Positions 28,513-37,730 are shown, counted from the first letter of the stretch. The stretch: DNA of 64,000 bases from JAVEWJ01 sp034004605 (GCA_034004605.1 JAVEWJ010000002.1:1-64000); one strand, 5' to 3'. Notes: generated by a model from the letters alone, not told the origin. A program made the numbers and translations.

Positions 28513-29310
28513 ATGATGACAAATAATATTGTTTCTTTTGCTTATAATTTTTTCTCTGTTTCTTTCAATAAATGGAAAGTTTTGCTAAATGATCCTTTTT
28601 TTAGGCTATCTTTATTATCCGGAATTTTAATTTTTTCCTTTAGTTATGCCCTTACCGTTTTTGTAAGTGTTAGAAACGATTTAATTACGTATCAGCCCGT
28701 TGGAGATTTGTTTTTGGATCTTTTACCGACAATAAACCTTGAGTTTCTTTTTACCTATGGGATTTATTCTTTAGTTCTATCAATATTTGTTTATGTTTTT
28801 TTGTTGAAACCCGAATTATCTCCTTTTGTGCTTAAATCTTTTGGACTTTTGTTTATTTTCCGTAGTGCTTTCGTGGGGCTTACTCATTTTGGCCCTCCGG
28901 CAGGCTTTTTTTATGATGGAGTTGTTTATGCGGATGGTAACTTTTTGCAAAAATTGATTTTTAAGAATGATTTGTTTTTCTCGGGGCATACAGCTATTCC
29001 ATTTTTGGCATTTTTAATTTTTAAAGAAAGCAAGTTTAAGTGGGTTCAATTATTTGGGTCCATATTAATGGGTATTACAGTTTTGCTTATGCATGTTCAT
29101 TATTCCATTGATGTATTTGCAGCTTTTTTTATTACTTATGGTGTTTATTCATTGAGTATTAGACTTTTTGGTAAATTGTCAGTGCGATTTTTGAAAAAAT
29201 TCAACACTCCAAAAGAATACTATTTTTCCCAAATTTTCGGAAAATTTAGGAAACAAAACGGAGTTCGGTTTGAAAAAAAAGCTTCAAATGAGGTATTCTT
29301 CGAGAAATAA
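28513..29310 (+). CDS. PAP2/sphingomyelin-synthase-like membrane phosphatase/transferase
   Basis: 265 residues from the ATG at 28513; a longer frame upstream lies inside the preceding gene and is unlikely to be used. Six hydrophobic helices. FFSGHTAIPFLAF (about residue 160) and HVHYSIDVFAAFFITYG (about 200) match the C2 and C3 motifs of the PAP2_C/sphingomyelin-synthase family, with both catalytic His and the Asp. It may transfer or remove a lipid head group. Four bases after the ATPase gene, so probably one transcript. Confidence 0.72.
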   Translation: MMTNNIVSFAYNFFSVSFNKWKVLLNDPFFRLSLLSGILIFSFSYALTVFVSVRNDLITYQPVGDLFLDLLPTINLEFLFTYGIYSLVLSIFVYVFLLKPELSPFVLKSFGLLFIFRSAFVGLTHFGPPAGFFYDGVVYADGNFLQKLIFKNDLFFSGHTAIPFLAFLIFKESKFKWVQLFGSILMGITVLLMHVHYSIDVFAAFFITYGVYSLSIRLFGKLSVRFLKKFNTPKEYYFSQIFGKFRKQNGVRFEKKASNEVFFEK

Positions 29311-29312
29311 CT

Positions 29313-30491
29313 TTATTTTAGGATTTTAATTCCAGGAAGCGTTTTACCTTCGAGAAATTCCAAACTGGCGCCTCCGCCTGTTGATATGTGAGTGAATTTT
29401 TTGGTGCTTATTTTTGACTTTTTTAGTGCGTCTATACTGTCTCCACCCCCTAGTATTTTTATCGCTTTCTTATTTTCGGATATTGTTTTGAGTATTTTTT
29501 TTGTTCCATTGGAGAATTTTTTTATTTCAAATAGGCCCATGGGGCCGTTGAATACAATTTTTTTCGCTTTCATCAAAATTTTTAAATAGGTTTGGATTGT
29601 CTTTTTCCCTATATCAAGAGCTATTTCATTGTTTTGAATCTCGTTTTCGTTTCTGTTTTGTGTCTTTGCGTTTTCTTCAATTTTTGTGGAAACTATTAAG
29701 TCTTCCGGTAAGAGAAGTTTTGTTTGGGATTTTTTCAGGCTTTCAATAATTTTTTTTGCGATTTTAATTTTATCCTTTTCTATAAGTGAATTTCCAGTTT
29801 CAAATCCTTTTGCTTTTAGAAATGTGTTTGCAATGGCACCTCCTACTAAAATGAAATCGAATTTGTCCTTCATGTTTTCAATTAGTCCAATTTTCGTGTC
29901 AATTTTGGCGCCCCCTAAAACGAGGACAGAGGGCTTTATTTTTTTAAATGCAATGTCTAGATTCTTTATTTCTTCAAGCATTTGAAAACCGGCATAGGTT
30001 TTTAAATATTTTGCTACTCCGTAGGTGGAGGCGTGTTTTCTGTGAGAACATGAGAAGGCTTCGTTTACATAATAATCACAGTTTTGTGTCAATGCTTTTG
30101 CGAAATTTTTATCGTTCTTTTCTTCTCTTTCGTCAAACCTGAGGTTTTCAAGCAAAAGTATCTCGCCGTTTTTTAATTTTGATTTTAGTTTTTCCACTTT
30201 TTCTCCAATAATGTTTTTACTGAAAAAAATTTGTTTTTTTAATATTTTTTTAAGTGGTTTTATTAAATTTTTTGTGCTTTCTTTTCTGTTGTATTTCCCT
30301 TCGGGCCTTCCGATATGTGTGATTAGTATTATCTTTGCCTCTTTTTTTATTAAATAATCTATTGTCTTTTTGCTTCTTCTTATTCTTGATTCGTCGCTTA
30401 TTTTGCCACTTTTATCGAAAGGTACATTGAAATCGCATCTTAATAGGATGGTTTTGTGTTTGATGTTTTTCAAATCTTGAATCTTATTCAT
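29313..30491 (-). CDS. pgk: phosphoglycerate kinase
   Basis: 392 residues. RCDFNVPFDKSG (substrate-binding start), THIGRPEGKYN, ALDIGKKTIQTY, FNGPMGLFE and the terminal ILGGGDSIDALKK / STGGGASLEFLEGK nucleotide loops are all present. It makes ATP from 1,3-bisphosphoglycerate. Single-gene unit; its 3' end is two bases from the convergent PAP2-like gene. No other glycolytic genes are near. Confidence 0.97.
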   Translation of the reverse strand: MNKIQDLKNIKHKTILLRCDFNVPFDKSGKISDESRIRRSKKTIDYLIKKEAKIILITHIGRPEGKYNRKESTKNLIKPLKKILKKQIFFSKNIIGEKVEKLKSKLKNGEILLLENLRFDEREEKNDKNFAKALTQNCDYYVNEAFSCSHRKHASTYGVAKYLKTYAGFQMLEEIKNLDIAFKKIKPSVLVLGGAKIDTKIGLIENMKDKFDFILVGGAIANTFLKAKGFETGNSLIEKDKIKIAKKIIESLKKSQTKLLLPEDLIVSTKIEENAKTQNRNENEIQNNEIALDIGKKTIQTYLKILMKAKKIVFNGPMGLFEIKKFSNGTKKILKTISENKKAIKILGGGDSIDALKKSKISTKKFTHISTGGGASLEFLEGKTLPGIKILK

Positions 30492-30593
30492 AGAAAAGGT
30501 TTATATTTTTATTTTAACATTTTTTCAATTTTTTTTAACAATTTTTTAATGATCTTTTGTTATCTTTTTTTTGTTATTTATTAATATAATTTT

Positions 30594-30956
30594 ATGAAAA
30601 CCGTAAACAAAATTACTTTGGTGGGACATCTAGCTGCTGATGTGAATTTAATGGCTACAAAAAAGGGAAAGAGTAGGGCTGTTTTTCCCCTTGCAACAAA
30701 TCGAAATGTAAAAGACGAGAAAGGTGAATTTAAAGATCACACGGATTATCATCGAATAGTATTTTTCGGACCGCTTGCCGATATTTCAAAGCAATTGTTA
30801 AATAAGGGTTCTGCTGTATATGTGGAGGGAAAACTTGTAAATAATTCCTATAAAAATAAAGAAGGTATCCTTTCTTACAGGACGGAAGTGTGGGGTGATG
30901 AACTTAATGTTTTAACTTATAAAAAACAAGAAGAGGCAAAGGACGTTTTGGTGTAA
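30594..30956 (+). CDS. ssb: single-stranded DNA-binding protein, short
   Basis: 120 residues, one OB fold (MKTVNKITLVGHLAADVNLM, then DYHRIVFFGPLADISKQLL, and KGSAVYVEGKL). The usual Gly-rich linker and the acidic C-terminal tip ending in DIPF are missing; it ends EEAKDVLV. The tip binds repair and replication proteins in most bacteria, so this copy may be an accessory or a reduced SSB. Frame intact, stop TAA. Confidence 0.88.
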   Translation: MKTVNKITLVGHLAADVNLMATKKGKSRAVFPLATNRNVKDEKGEFKDHTDYHRIVFFGPLADISKQLLNKGSAVYVEGKLVNNSYKNKEGILSYRTEVWGDELNVLTYKKQEEAKDVLV

Positions 30957-30960
30957 AAAT

Positions 30961-30988
30961 TTTACATTTTTTCTTCTTCAATTATAAT
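30961..30988 (+). promoter_or_regulatory. possible promoter of the zinc-ribbon gene
   Basis: TTTACA (30961-30966) and TATAAT (30983-30988), spacing 16. A second TATAAT lies at 30992-30997. Confidence 0.45.
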
Positions 30989-31009
30989 GCTTATAATTTA
31001 AACACTCGT

Positions 31010-31189
31010 ATGATCGTTCATGAATTTACTTGTTTGGATTGTAATGCTGTTTTTGAAGAGTCTGCTTCCGTTAAAGATACCTTTTGTCTTTTTTGTGGAA
31101 GTAAAAATTTAAAAAAATCCGAAGAATTACAATTTAAAGGTAAAGGTGCTTGTTCACATCATTGTGATGATTGTTCGGGGTGTTCTTAA
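31010..31189 (+). CDS. 59-residue zinc-ribbon miniprotein
   Basis: The frame from ATG 31010 to TAA 31187-31189 encodes 59 residues. It has two CxxC pairs (Cys8/Cys11 in FTCLDC, Cys26/Cys29 in FCLFCG) forming an FmdB-like zinc ribbon, and a Cys/His-rich end CSHHCDDCSGCS (48-59). The metal-binding pattern and a promoter just upstream support a real gene. It may bind metal or nucleic acid; function unknown. The solute-binding lipoprotein follows 19 bases later. Confidence 0.7.
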   Translation: MIVHEFTCLDCNAVFEESASVKDTFCLFCGSKNLKKSEELQFKGKGACSHHCDDCSGCS

Positions 31190-31208
31190 AGTCATTAATC
31201 CTCATTTT

Positions 31209-32600
31209 ATGACAAAAAAAATTTCATTAGTTTTACTGCTTGTTTTTACTGTCCTTTTTTTTGATGCTTGTCGTATCAAAGGTACAGATAGCGGTACAGA
31301 CACTTTAGCGGGAGTTGTATTGGATTACTATAAGTTTGGAGATGAAAAAGATGTAATGGAACCGATTATTGCCGATTATTTGCAGGATAAAAAAGGACTT
31401 ACTATCAATTACCGGTATTTTAATGATTTCGATCAATATCAAAGAGTTATTTTAAATGAGATGGCGGAAGGGGAAGGTCCGGATATTTTTTCGATGCCAA
31501 ATTCCTGGTTTTTTTCAAATTATAAAAAGCTTTCACCTCTTCCTCCCGAATATGGAACTGTAAGTGATTTTGATACCCTTTTTGTAGATAGTGCTTCCAA
31601 AGATTTAATTGTTACAGATATTGATGGTTTTGATAAGGTTTATGGAGTTCCGATGACAATTGATACTTTGGCTCTTTATTATAATAAAAGGCATTTTGAA
31701 GAAAAAATTCCAAGTCAAGGGAGGCCTTCCGCTACTTGGGATGGTATAAAAGATGATGTTTCTTTGTTAAATGTTTATAATCTCGAGACTGGTGTTCTTG
31801 AAACCGGTGGTCTTGCTCTTGGTCTTTCTTCAAATATTTATTTTGCAGTTGATGTTTTTTATGCTCTTTTGGTTCAGTCCGGTATTTCTTTTTATGATGA
31901 AAGAATGTCTACTACAAAATTTTCTTCTTCACAAACGGGTACGAAGAATTCTTTATCAGATTTATTGAAACTTTTTGCCAGTTTTTCCGATTCTACAATG
32001 AAGAATTATTCTTGGAATTCTTTGCTTTCGGATAGTGAGTCTGAGTATAAAGATATTGAGGCTTTTGTTAACGGTAGAGTATCAATGATTTTTGGTTATT
32101 CCGATGTATATGAAAAGATTTTGTCACTTATTTCTGAGTCTTCACGGTTTTCTTCTACTGTAATTTCAAAAGAGGATGTGAAAGTTGCTCCTTTTCCTCA
32201 ATTTGATACAAGTAGTTCGGGCAAAATTACTTACGCTTCTTATTTTGCTGAAACCGTTTCAAGAAATTGTGAAAGACCCGATTTGGCTTGGGATTTTTTA
32301 ATTTATCTTACGCAAAAGAAAACATTAACAAGTTATTTTGATAAGACCAAAAAACCTACAAGTCGAAGAGATATGATTGAAGAACAATCAAAACATCCAA
32401 TTTATGGAGTTTTTGTTACACAAATCGGTTTTTCAAAAAGTTTTCCCATTGTGGATTTAAGTTATTATGGAAAGGTTTTTTCGAATATGCTTGAATTTAT
32501 TGGTCAAGGTGGGGATATTACCAGGGCATATAAAGAAGCTGAAAATTCCATAAATGGGCTTCTTCCTTCAAAGGGGTTTATTAATGATAAAATAGATTAA
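31209..32600 (+). CDS. family 1 (sugar-type) solute-binding lipoprotein
   Basis: 463 residues from the ATG at 31209. The signal peptide LVLLLVFTVLFFDAC ends in a lipobox-like Asp-Ala-Cys, so it is probably lipid-anchored. The body fits extracellular solute-binding family 1: WFFSNYKKLSPLPPE, YGVPMTIDTLALYYNKRHFEE and AWDFLIYLTQKK are typical. A longer in-frame start at 31146 would overlap the zinc-ribbon gene and lacks a signal-peptide start. No permease genes are near. It ends directly against the convergent fmt stop. Confidence 0.85.
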   Translation: MTKKISLVLLLVFTVLFFDACRIKGTDSGTDTLAGVVLDYYKFGDEKDVMEPIIADYLQDKKGLTINYRYFNDFDQYQRVILNEMAEGEGPDIFSMPNSWFFSNYKKLSPLPPEYGTVSDFDTLFVDSASKDLIVTDIDGFDKVYGVPMTIDTLALYYNKRHFEEKIPSQGRPSATWDGIKDDVSLLNVYNLETGVLETGGLALGLSSNIYFAVDVFYALLVQSGISFYDERMSTTKFSSSQTGTKNSLSDLLKLFASFSDSTMKNYSWNSLLSDSESEYKDIEAFVNGRVSMIFGYSDVYEKILSLISESSRFSSTVISKEDVKVAPFPQFDTSSSGKITYASYFAETVSRNCERPDLAWDFLIYLTQKKTLTSYFDKTKKPTSRRDMIEEQSKHPIYGVFVTQIGFSKSFPIVDLSYYGKVFSNMLEFIGQGGDITRAYKEAENSINGLLPSKGFINDKID

Positions 32601-33500
32601 TTATTGAAAAAGACTTCTTGATCCGTTTAAGAAACTTTTTGTGTCCATCCTTTTTTTACCTTCGTAAGTTAATTCTTTGATTATTATAGAGCAGTCCAAT
32701 GTGCCAAGGTGTAGATTTTTTTCAATAATTTTATATTTTCCCGCGGATATTTTTATTTCAGATTTTTCTGCTTTGTGTATTAATATTTTCTTGCCGTGAT
32801 CATCTTTTTTGAAGGCAATAGGGTTTTCGTCGAAAGCATTTATTTTTCGAATAACCTGTGTTGTTGTTTCGTTTTCCTGAATTTCCGCATCTTTTTCAAA
32901 AAACTTTTTGCAAAATGTGGCTTTATTGTGGTCTTGTTTTTGTTTTTTTATGCTATTATTTTCTATTTTTCGAATTATTTCAGGAAGATTTTTCGCGCTT
33001 ATGTTTGATATTTTTTCGGAAAGTGAGCTTGATGTTTCTTTTTCATCGGTATTAATTTCAAATTGAGCTAAAATCTCTCCGTGATCCATTTTTTCATCCA
33101 TTTGAATTATTGTAATTCCGGTTTTTTTGTCTCCATTTAAGATGCATTCTTTTATCGGACTTGCTCCGCGGTATTTTGGAAGTAGGGAAGCGTGAATATT
33201 TATAGAGCCGTATTTGGGGTAGTTTAATACTTCTTTTTCAAGAATCATTCCGAATGCGAAAACCACATTTAAGTCGATTTTGTGTTTTTTTAATTCGGAA
33301 ATAATATTTGTTTTATTTTGAGTTTCAAAAACTTTAAGTTTCAGCTCTTTAGCTTTTGTTTTTATCGGAGTTTGTGTTATTTTTCCTCTTTTTCCGGGTT
33401 TATCTGTCTGTGTTATTACTAATTGAATTTCTTCTGATTTATTGAGGTTTTCGAGTGTTTTTACTGCAATTTGAGGGCTTCCAAAAAATGCTATTTTCAT
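32601..33500 (-). CDS. fmt: methionyl-tRNA formyltransferase
   Basis: 299 residues. N-terminal Rossmann-like domain with the catalytic Asn-His pair in SINIHASLLPKYRGASPI and the Asp in MDEKMDHG; a small C-terminal tRNA-binding domain follows. It formylates initiator Met-tRNA with 10-formyl-THF, linking to glyA and the cyclo-ligase at 13.6-15.4 kb. Slightly shorter than the 310-residue norm. Confidence 0.95.
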   Translation of the reverse strand: MKIAFFGSPQIAVKTLENLNKSEEIQLVITQTDKPGKRGKITQTPIKTKAKELKLKVFETQNKTNIISELKKHKIDLNVVFAFGMILEKEVLNYPKYGSINIHASLLPKYRGASPIKECILNGDKKTGITIIQMDEKMDHGEILAQFEINTDEKETSSSLSEKISNISAKNLPEIIRKIENNSIKKQKQDHNKATFCKKFFEKDAEIQENETTTQVIRKINAFDENPIAFKKDDHGKKILIHKAEKSEIKISAGKYKIIEKNLHLGTLDCSIIIKELTYEGKKRMDTKSFLNGSRSLFQ

Positions 33501-33618
33501 AAATTTTATTAGTTTTTAGAATTTTTATTCTTATTGTTTGATTTTTATATGGTTATTTAATAATTTCTATTGCTTTTTATCGTTAAATGTTCTATTGTAT
33601 TATGCTTTTAAATCAATT

Positions 33619-34605
33619 ATGGAGCAAAAATATATAAAAATCAATGAACTAGTAAGCGAAGCTGAAAAGATACTTGTAGTTGCTCATAAAAAACCCGATA
33701 TTGATACATTGGGTAGTGTGCTAGCTTTTTCAAATTATTTGGATTTTTTGGGGAAAGAAAATGCTGTATTTTGTGTAGATAATCCTTCTAAAGATTTTTA
33801 TTTTCTTCCTTTTATTTCTAAAGTTCATAGTGATGTTTCAATATTGGAAGATGATTATGATTTGATTGTTTGTTTGGATTTGGGCGACTTTAATATGTCG
33901 GGATTGCATTTGGATTCCCAAATAAAAATTAAAAGTAAAAAAATTATTAATATTGATCATCATTTTTCAAACAATAATTTTGGTTTTTTGAATGTTATAG
34001 ACGATAAAGCTCCTTCGACCACTGTGATCGTTTATGATTTTTTTAATTATTTTGGTTTTAAGTTTGATTCAGATGTTTCCACTTGTTTACTCTCCGGACT
34101 TTATTCGGATACGGGAAGTTTTAAACATTCAAATACGGATTCTCGAGCTTATGAAGTGGCTTTTTCACTCATGAATTCTGGTGGTATCGTTTCGGATTTA
34201 AGTAAAACCTTGTTTAATACAAAAAAAATAAAAAGTTTAAAAATTTGGGCGAAAGCCTTTGAAAATGCTTTTTTGACGGAAAATAATGTTCTTGTATCTG
34301 TTATCACCTATAAAGATTTAATTAAAACGGGAACTTCTCCTGAGGATCTAAGTGGAGTTATTGAATATTTAAATATGGTTCCCGGCGTGTCATATTCTTT
34401 GTTGTTATTTGAAAATGAAGATGGTTTTTTGAAAGGGTCTCTTCGTACTAAAAATCCGAAGATCGATTTGTCAAAGATTGCGCAGTCGCTAGGGGGTGGG
34501 GGACACAGTAAGGCTTCAGGTTTTCTTTGTAAGGGAAAGCTTAATTTTAAAACTAATTTAACGATAGTCCCTTCGGATATGTCAAAAAAACTTTTAAGTT
34601 TTTAA
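33619..34605 (+). CDS. DHH-family phosphoesterase (NrnA-like)
   Basis: 328 residues from the ATG at 33619, which gives the normal start VAHKKPDIDTLGSVLAF about 24 residues in. The DHH motif is in NIDHHFSNNNFG, the C-terminal DHHA1 motif in GGGGHSKASGF. The family degrades nanoRNA, pAp or c-di-AMP products. A farther upstream start at 33538 is AT-rich and unlikely. Start and spacing suggest it is the first gene of a unit with the two membrane proteins downstream. Confidence 0.87.
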   Translation: MEQKYIKINELVSEAEKILVVAHKKPDIDTLGSVLAFSNYLDFLGKENAVFCVDNPSKDFYFLPFISKVHSDVSILEDDYDLIVCLDLGDFNMSGLHLDSQIKIKSKKIINIDHHFSNNNFGFLNVIDDKAPSTTVIVYDFFNYFGFKFDSDVSTCLLSGLYSDTGSFKHSNTDSRAYEVAFSLMNSGGIVSDLSKTLFNTKKIKSLKIWAKAFENAFLTENNVLVSVITYKDLIKTGTSPEDLSGVIEYLNMVPGVSYSLLLFENEDGFLKGSLRTKNPKIDLSKIAQSLGGGGHSKASGFLCKGKLNFKTNLTIVPSDMSKKLLSF

Positions 34606-34654
34606 TTTTAAAGTTTCATTTTTTTTGATAGTCTTTTTTTTGTAATTAATAATT

Positions 34655-35599
34655 ATGTTTAGAAAATTTTTAGCTTTAATCTTTTCTTTTGTTTTTATAC
34701 TGTTTTTCCTTGTTTTTGCATTTATTTCTTCTTTCGAAAACACTTTTTTTGATAAAAGTGTTTATTTAGAGAAAGATTTTGTTTCGAGGTCTTATAATTA
34801 TATTCTCGACTTTTCTTATGATTTGATTTTGGAAAAATATGGAGAAAATATTATAACCGAAGGTGAATTTTTGAATTTATTTTCCAGCGCTTTTACTGAA
34901 GAAGATTTAAAAAATGAAATTTCTAAAGGTCTTGATTCAGTTTTGTCGTCAGAAGTAAATCCTGAGACTTTTGATGTTGAAATAGTTTTTCCTTTGGATT
35001 TTTTGAAAAATTATAAAGAAAAAATAAATCCTATTTTGGCTACTCATCTTTTTAAGTCTCTTCCAAAATGTTCTATTGTGGAGAGTTTGAATCTTTGCGT
35101 TCCGGACTTAATTGACTTTAGTCTTTTTAATATGGAATTTGAAAGAGAGATTGAAAGATTTTTTTATAATTCATTGCCTCAGGATTTTTCTATTGTTTGG
35201 CATGTTGGAAGCTCTTATTCTGGAAATCTTCTTGATGTCTATAATCATAGCAAATTTTATGTTTTTTCTTTTTCAATTCTTTGTCTTTTTGCTCTTTTGT
35301 GTTTGATTTCTATAATCCTTTTTTCACCTGTCACACTGATTATAAAATGGATTTTTGGTGTTTTGTTGCTATCAAGTAGCCTTTCTTTTTTCGTTTTGTC
35401 TTATTTTGTTAAGTTTCTATTTATAAGAGAGAGTGTCTCTCAAATATTTGCTGGCAATGGTTTTGTGCTTTCTGTTATGGATTTGTTTTTTGATAAGTTT
35501 TTTAAGTTCACGCTTTTTTCTCTTTTGCCAATTGCTATTTTTTCAGCTATTTTTTTATCAATTTTGATCATTAAAGAATTTAAAAATGGGAAGATATAA
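34655..35599 (+). CDS. membrane protein, unknown function
   Basis: 314 residues: an N-terminal helix (about 7-27), an external domain (about 30-195) with the paired cysteines CSIVESLNLC, then three hydrophobic helices (about 205-300). No family recognised. Its stop overlaps the next gene's start by 14 bases, so the two are coupled. The topology suggests an extracytoplasmic domain held by four helices. Confidence 0.55.
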   Translation: MFRKFLALIFSFVFILFFLVFAFISSFENTFFDKSVYLEKDFVSRSYNYILDFSYDLILEKYGENIITEGEFLNLFSSAFTEEDLKNEISKGLDSVLSSEVNPETFDVEIVFPLDFLKNYKEKINPILATHLFKSLPKCSIVESLNLCVPDLIDFSLFNMEFEREIERFFYNSLPQDFSIVWHVGSSYSGNLLDVYNHSKFYVFSFSILCLFALLCLISIILFSPVTLIIKWIFGVLLLSSSLSFFVLSYFVKFLFIRESVSQIFAGNGFVLSVMDLFFDKFFKFTLFSLLPIAIFSAIFLSILIIKEFKNGKI

Positions 35600-35972
35600 G
35601 ATTCATATAATTGCACTTTTGATTGTATTTTTTTTCAGTCTTGCTTCTTTTTTTGTTGTTTTAAATAAATTAAGTCCGTACAACCATACCGAATTAGCCT
35701 TTTTGTTTTTTTTCTTGTCGGTTTTTATTGCTTTGTTTTCAGGTTTTTCTTTGATGCTCTTTCTCTTAAGGCTTTTTTTAATGAAAGATAATTTTTATGC
35801 TGGTTTTTTTAATATTTCAGTACGTCAAGGACTTCTCTTAAGTTTTTTGGCTGTCCTCATTTTGGTATTACAATTGCTCCGGGTTTTAAATTGGTGGACC
35901 GGTCTTCTTGTTATAGCATTAATAGCTTTCTTGGAATATTACTTTAGTTATAACGAGAGTAAGTATCTTTAA
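35586..35972 (+). CDS. four-helix membrane protein, unknown function
   Basis: 128 residues, four hydrophobic helices (about 8-26, 38-64, 80-98, 104-118) with few charged residues. It overlaps the preceding membrane protein gene by 14 bases. Its stop shares the bases TTAA (35969-35972) with the stop of lepB on the other strand. I do not recognise the family. Confidence 0.55.
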   Translation: MGRYKIHIIALLIVFFFSLASFFVVLNKLSPYNHTELAFLFFFLSVFIALFSGFSLMLFLLRLFLMKDNFYAGFFNISVRQGLLLSFLAVLILVLQLLRVLNWWTGLLVIALIAFLEYYFSYNESKYL

Positions 35973-36646
35973 TTTGCCAATTCTTCGTAAATATGCCCAT
36001 CTAGAAGTCTTATTTTTGTGATTGGCCAAAATACCAAAGAGGCTTTTCCTCTGATTATTTCCCTGTCTATAAATGATTTTGAAATGTCGTTTTTGCATTC
36101 GGAATTTATTGTGCTAGCAAAGCAACTTCTTGAATCCGTCGATGAATTTCTATTGTCGCCCATGACAAAATATTTGTTTTCAGGCACTTCGTAAGTGTTT
36201 AATCCGTCAAAATAGGTCTTGGTGTTGCCTTTGTTTGTGCCGTTAAGATAGTTTTCTTTCAATTTTATAAATTCCTCTTTGCCTTTTTCTTTTAGGTAGA
36301 CTTCACCGTTTTCAATTTTCACTGTATCTCCAGGTTCTCCAATTATTCTTTTTATGTAATATTTCTCATCTGATTTGTTTTCTTTCGGAATTTTAAACAC
36401 CACAATGTCTCCTTTTTTCGGCTCGGAAAAGAGGTAAAGTACTTCGTTAATTATGATTTTTTCTCCATAACCGTTTACGCATTCTCCGTTTATGTTGTTT
36501 AGTGTGTCGCACATGGATTTTCCCGATACGTCAAAGGGGGCAATTATCCAAGTTTGAATAATAATTACAAGACCTAATATTACAATTATGTTGAGGCCCA
36601 AATCAAGGAGCCAGTATAAGGCTTTTTTTGTTTTGCTGTTTTTCAT
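35969..36646 (-). CDS. lepB: signal peptidase I
   Basis: 225 residues, one N-terminal helix. Catalytic Ser in FDVSGKSMCDTL, catalytic Lys in YYIKRIIGEPGD, and box E in VMGDNRNSSTDSR. It cleaves Sec signal peptides outside the membrane. An unusual cysteine follows the Ser motif, with others (ECVNG, SCFA, EC) that may form disulfides. Confidence 0.94.
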   Translation of the reverse strand: MKNSKTKKALYWLLDLGLNIIVILGLVIIIQTWIIAPFDVSGKSMCDTLNNINGECVNGYGEKIIINEVLYLFSEPKKGDIVVFKIPKENKSDEKYYIKRIIGEPGDTVKIENGEVYLKEKGKEEFIKLKENYLNGTNKGNTKTYFDGLNTYEVPENKYFVMGDNRNSSTDSRSCFASTINSECKNDISKSFIDREIIRGKASLVFWPITKIRLLDGHIYEELAN

Positions 36647-36692
36647 AAACTTGTATTAATGACGAAAATTAGTTTAGTCTTTAATTTCACTG

Positions 36693-36720
36693 TTTACAAT
36701 GTTTTTATAATATTTATAAT
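36693..36720 (+). promoter_or_regulatory. promoter of the PH-like gene and downstream genes
   Basis: TTTACA (36693-36698) and TATAAT (36715-36720), spacing 16, ahead of a GTG start at 36742. Confidence 0.55.
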
Positions 36721-36741
36721 TGTATCAGTAACCTATACAAA

Positions 36742-37317
36742 GTGGACCTAAATAATCATTTTTTTTCTGAATATCTTGAAGGAGGTGAGCAAATAAAATT
36801 CGTAGCACATCCGCATTTTTTTATGTTTTTGAAGCTTTCTTTTAAGACTGCAATTTTTCTTATTATTTTACCTGTTATTTTTTTGTTTTATTTTCCTGCG
36901 GCTTGGATAGGCGCTTTAATATGGCTTTTTGTAGGGCTTTGTGGAATGTTTTATCACCTTATCGATTGGTTTTTCGATGCTTGGATTATTACCACTAATG
37001 GTGTTATTGATGTTCAAATGGATGGAATTTTTAAAAAAAGTTCAAAAAGAGTTGAGTATCATACTATTGAAGGTGTTGCTTATACTATTCCTAGTTTTTT
37101 TAAGTCTATTTTGAATTTTGGTGATATTACTATAGATAAAGTGGGAGCAAAAATCACACTCACTCTTGAAAATGCATCTAATCCCAAAAGGATTGAGAGT
37201 ATTATTCTTGAAAATCAGGATAAATATGTAACTAATAAAAGCCTTAAGGATCATGAAACTTTGAAGGGACTACTTGCAGATATGCTTACTATGTATAATA
37301 AAGATAAGAATTTATGA
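36742..37317 (+). CDS. membrane protein with bacterial PH-like (YdbS-type) domain
   Basis: 191 residues starting at GTG. Two helices (about 31-50 and 54-74) followed by a beta-rich domain (about 80-165): AWIITTNGVIDVQMDGIFKKSSKRVEYHT, LNFGDITIDKV. This two-helix plus bPH layout is that of YdbS/YdbT-like membrane proteins of unknown function. It overlaps the next gene by four bases. Confidence 0.65.
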   Translation: MDLNNHFFSEYLEGGEQIKFVAHPHFFMFLKLSFKTAIFLIILPVIFLFYFPAAWIGALIWLFVGLCGMFYHLIDWFFDAWIITTNGVIDVQMDGIFKKSSKRVEYHTIEGVAYTIPSFFKSILNFGDITIDKVGAKITLTLENASNPKRIESIILENQDKYVTNKSLKDHETLKGLLADMLTMYNKDKNL

Positions 37318-37721
37318 ATTATATTTTGTTGGTTTTAGTTTTTTTTATTTTGTTTGACTTATTAGTTCTTTTTATAGTTGTTTTTTTGAGAAAACGGAAA
37401 AAATTTAGTGACAAGGATTTGAATTTTATAAAAATGAATTGGTTTAGAATTTTGGATCTTTCTAAACACGATTTGTCAAAGGCTGTTTTGGATGCCGATA
37501 AACTTCTTGATTTTGCGCTTTCTAAAAAAGGAAAAAACGGGTCTTTGGGTGAAAAATTAAAAAGTTCCAAAAGTCTTTTTAGCGATATAAATGCTGTTTG
37601 GGTTGCTCATAAGCTTCGAAACAAATTGGCGCATGAGCTTAAACAAATCGATGAAAAAGAACTTAAAAATGCAATTTCGGTCTACAAAAAGGCCTTAATA
37701 GATTTGGGCGTTAAATTGTAA
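37314..37721 (+). CDS. membrane-anchored HEPN-like protein
   Basis: 135 residues: one helix (about 3-25), then a helical domain with HKLRNKLAHEL near residue 105. The R-N-x3-H pattern is the HEPN motif, which in other families marks RNases or RNA-binding scaffolds. Coupled to the PH-like gene by a four-base overlap and nine bases ahead of gatB. Assignment rests on one short motif and helical prediction by eye. Confidence 0.5.
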   Translation: MNYILLVLVFFILFDLLVLFIVVFLRKRKKFSDKDLNFIKMNWFRILDLSKHDLSKAVLDADKLLDFALSKKGKNGSLGEKLKSSKSLFSDINAVWVAHKLRNKLAHELKQIDEKELKNAISVYKKALIDLGVKL

Positions 37722-37730
37722 ATTTATTTT

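Noticed and set aside
30585..30590. TATAAT three bases before the ssb ATG
   Set aside because: Too close to the start codon to be the ssb -10 box; no -35 box at correct distance.
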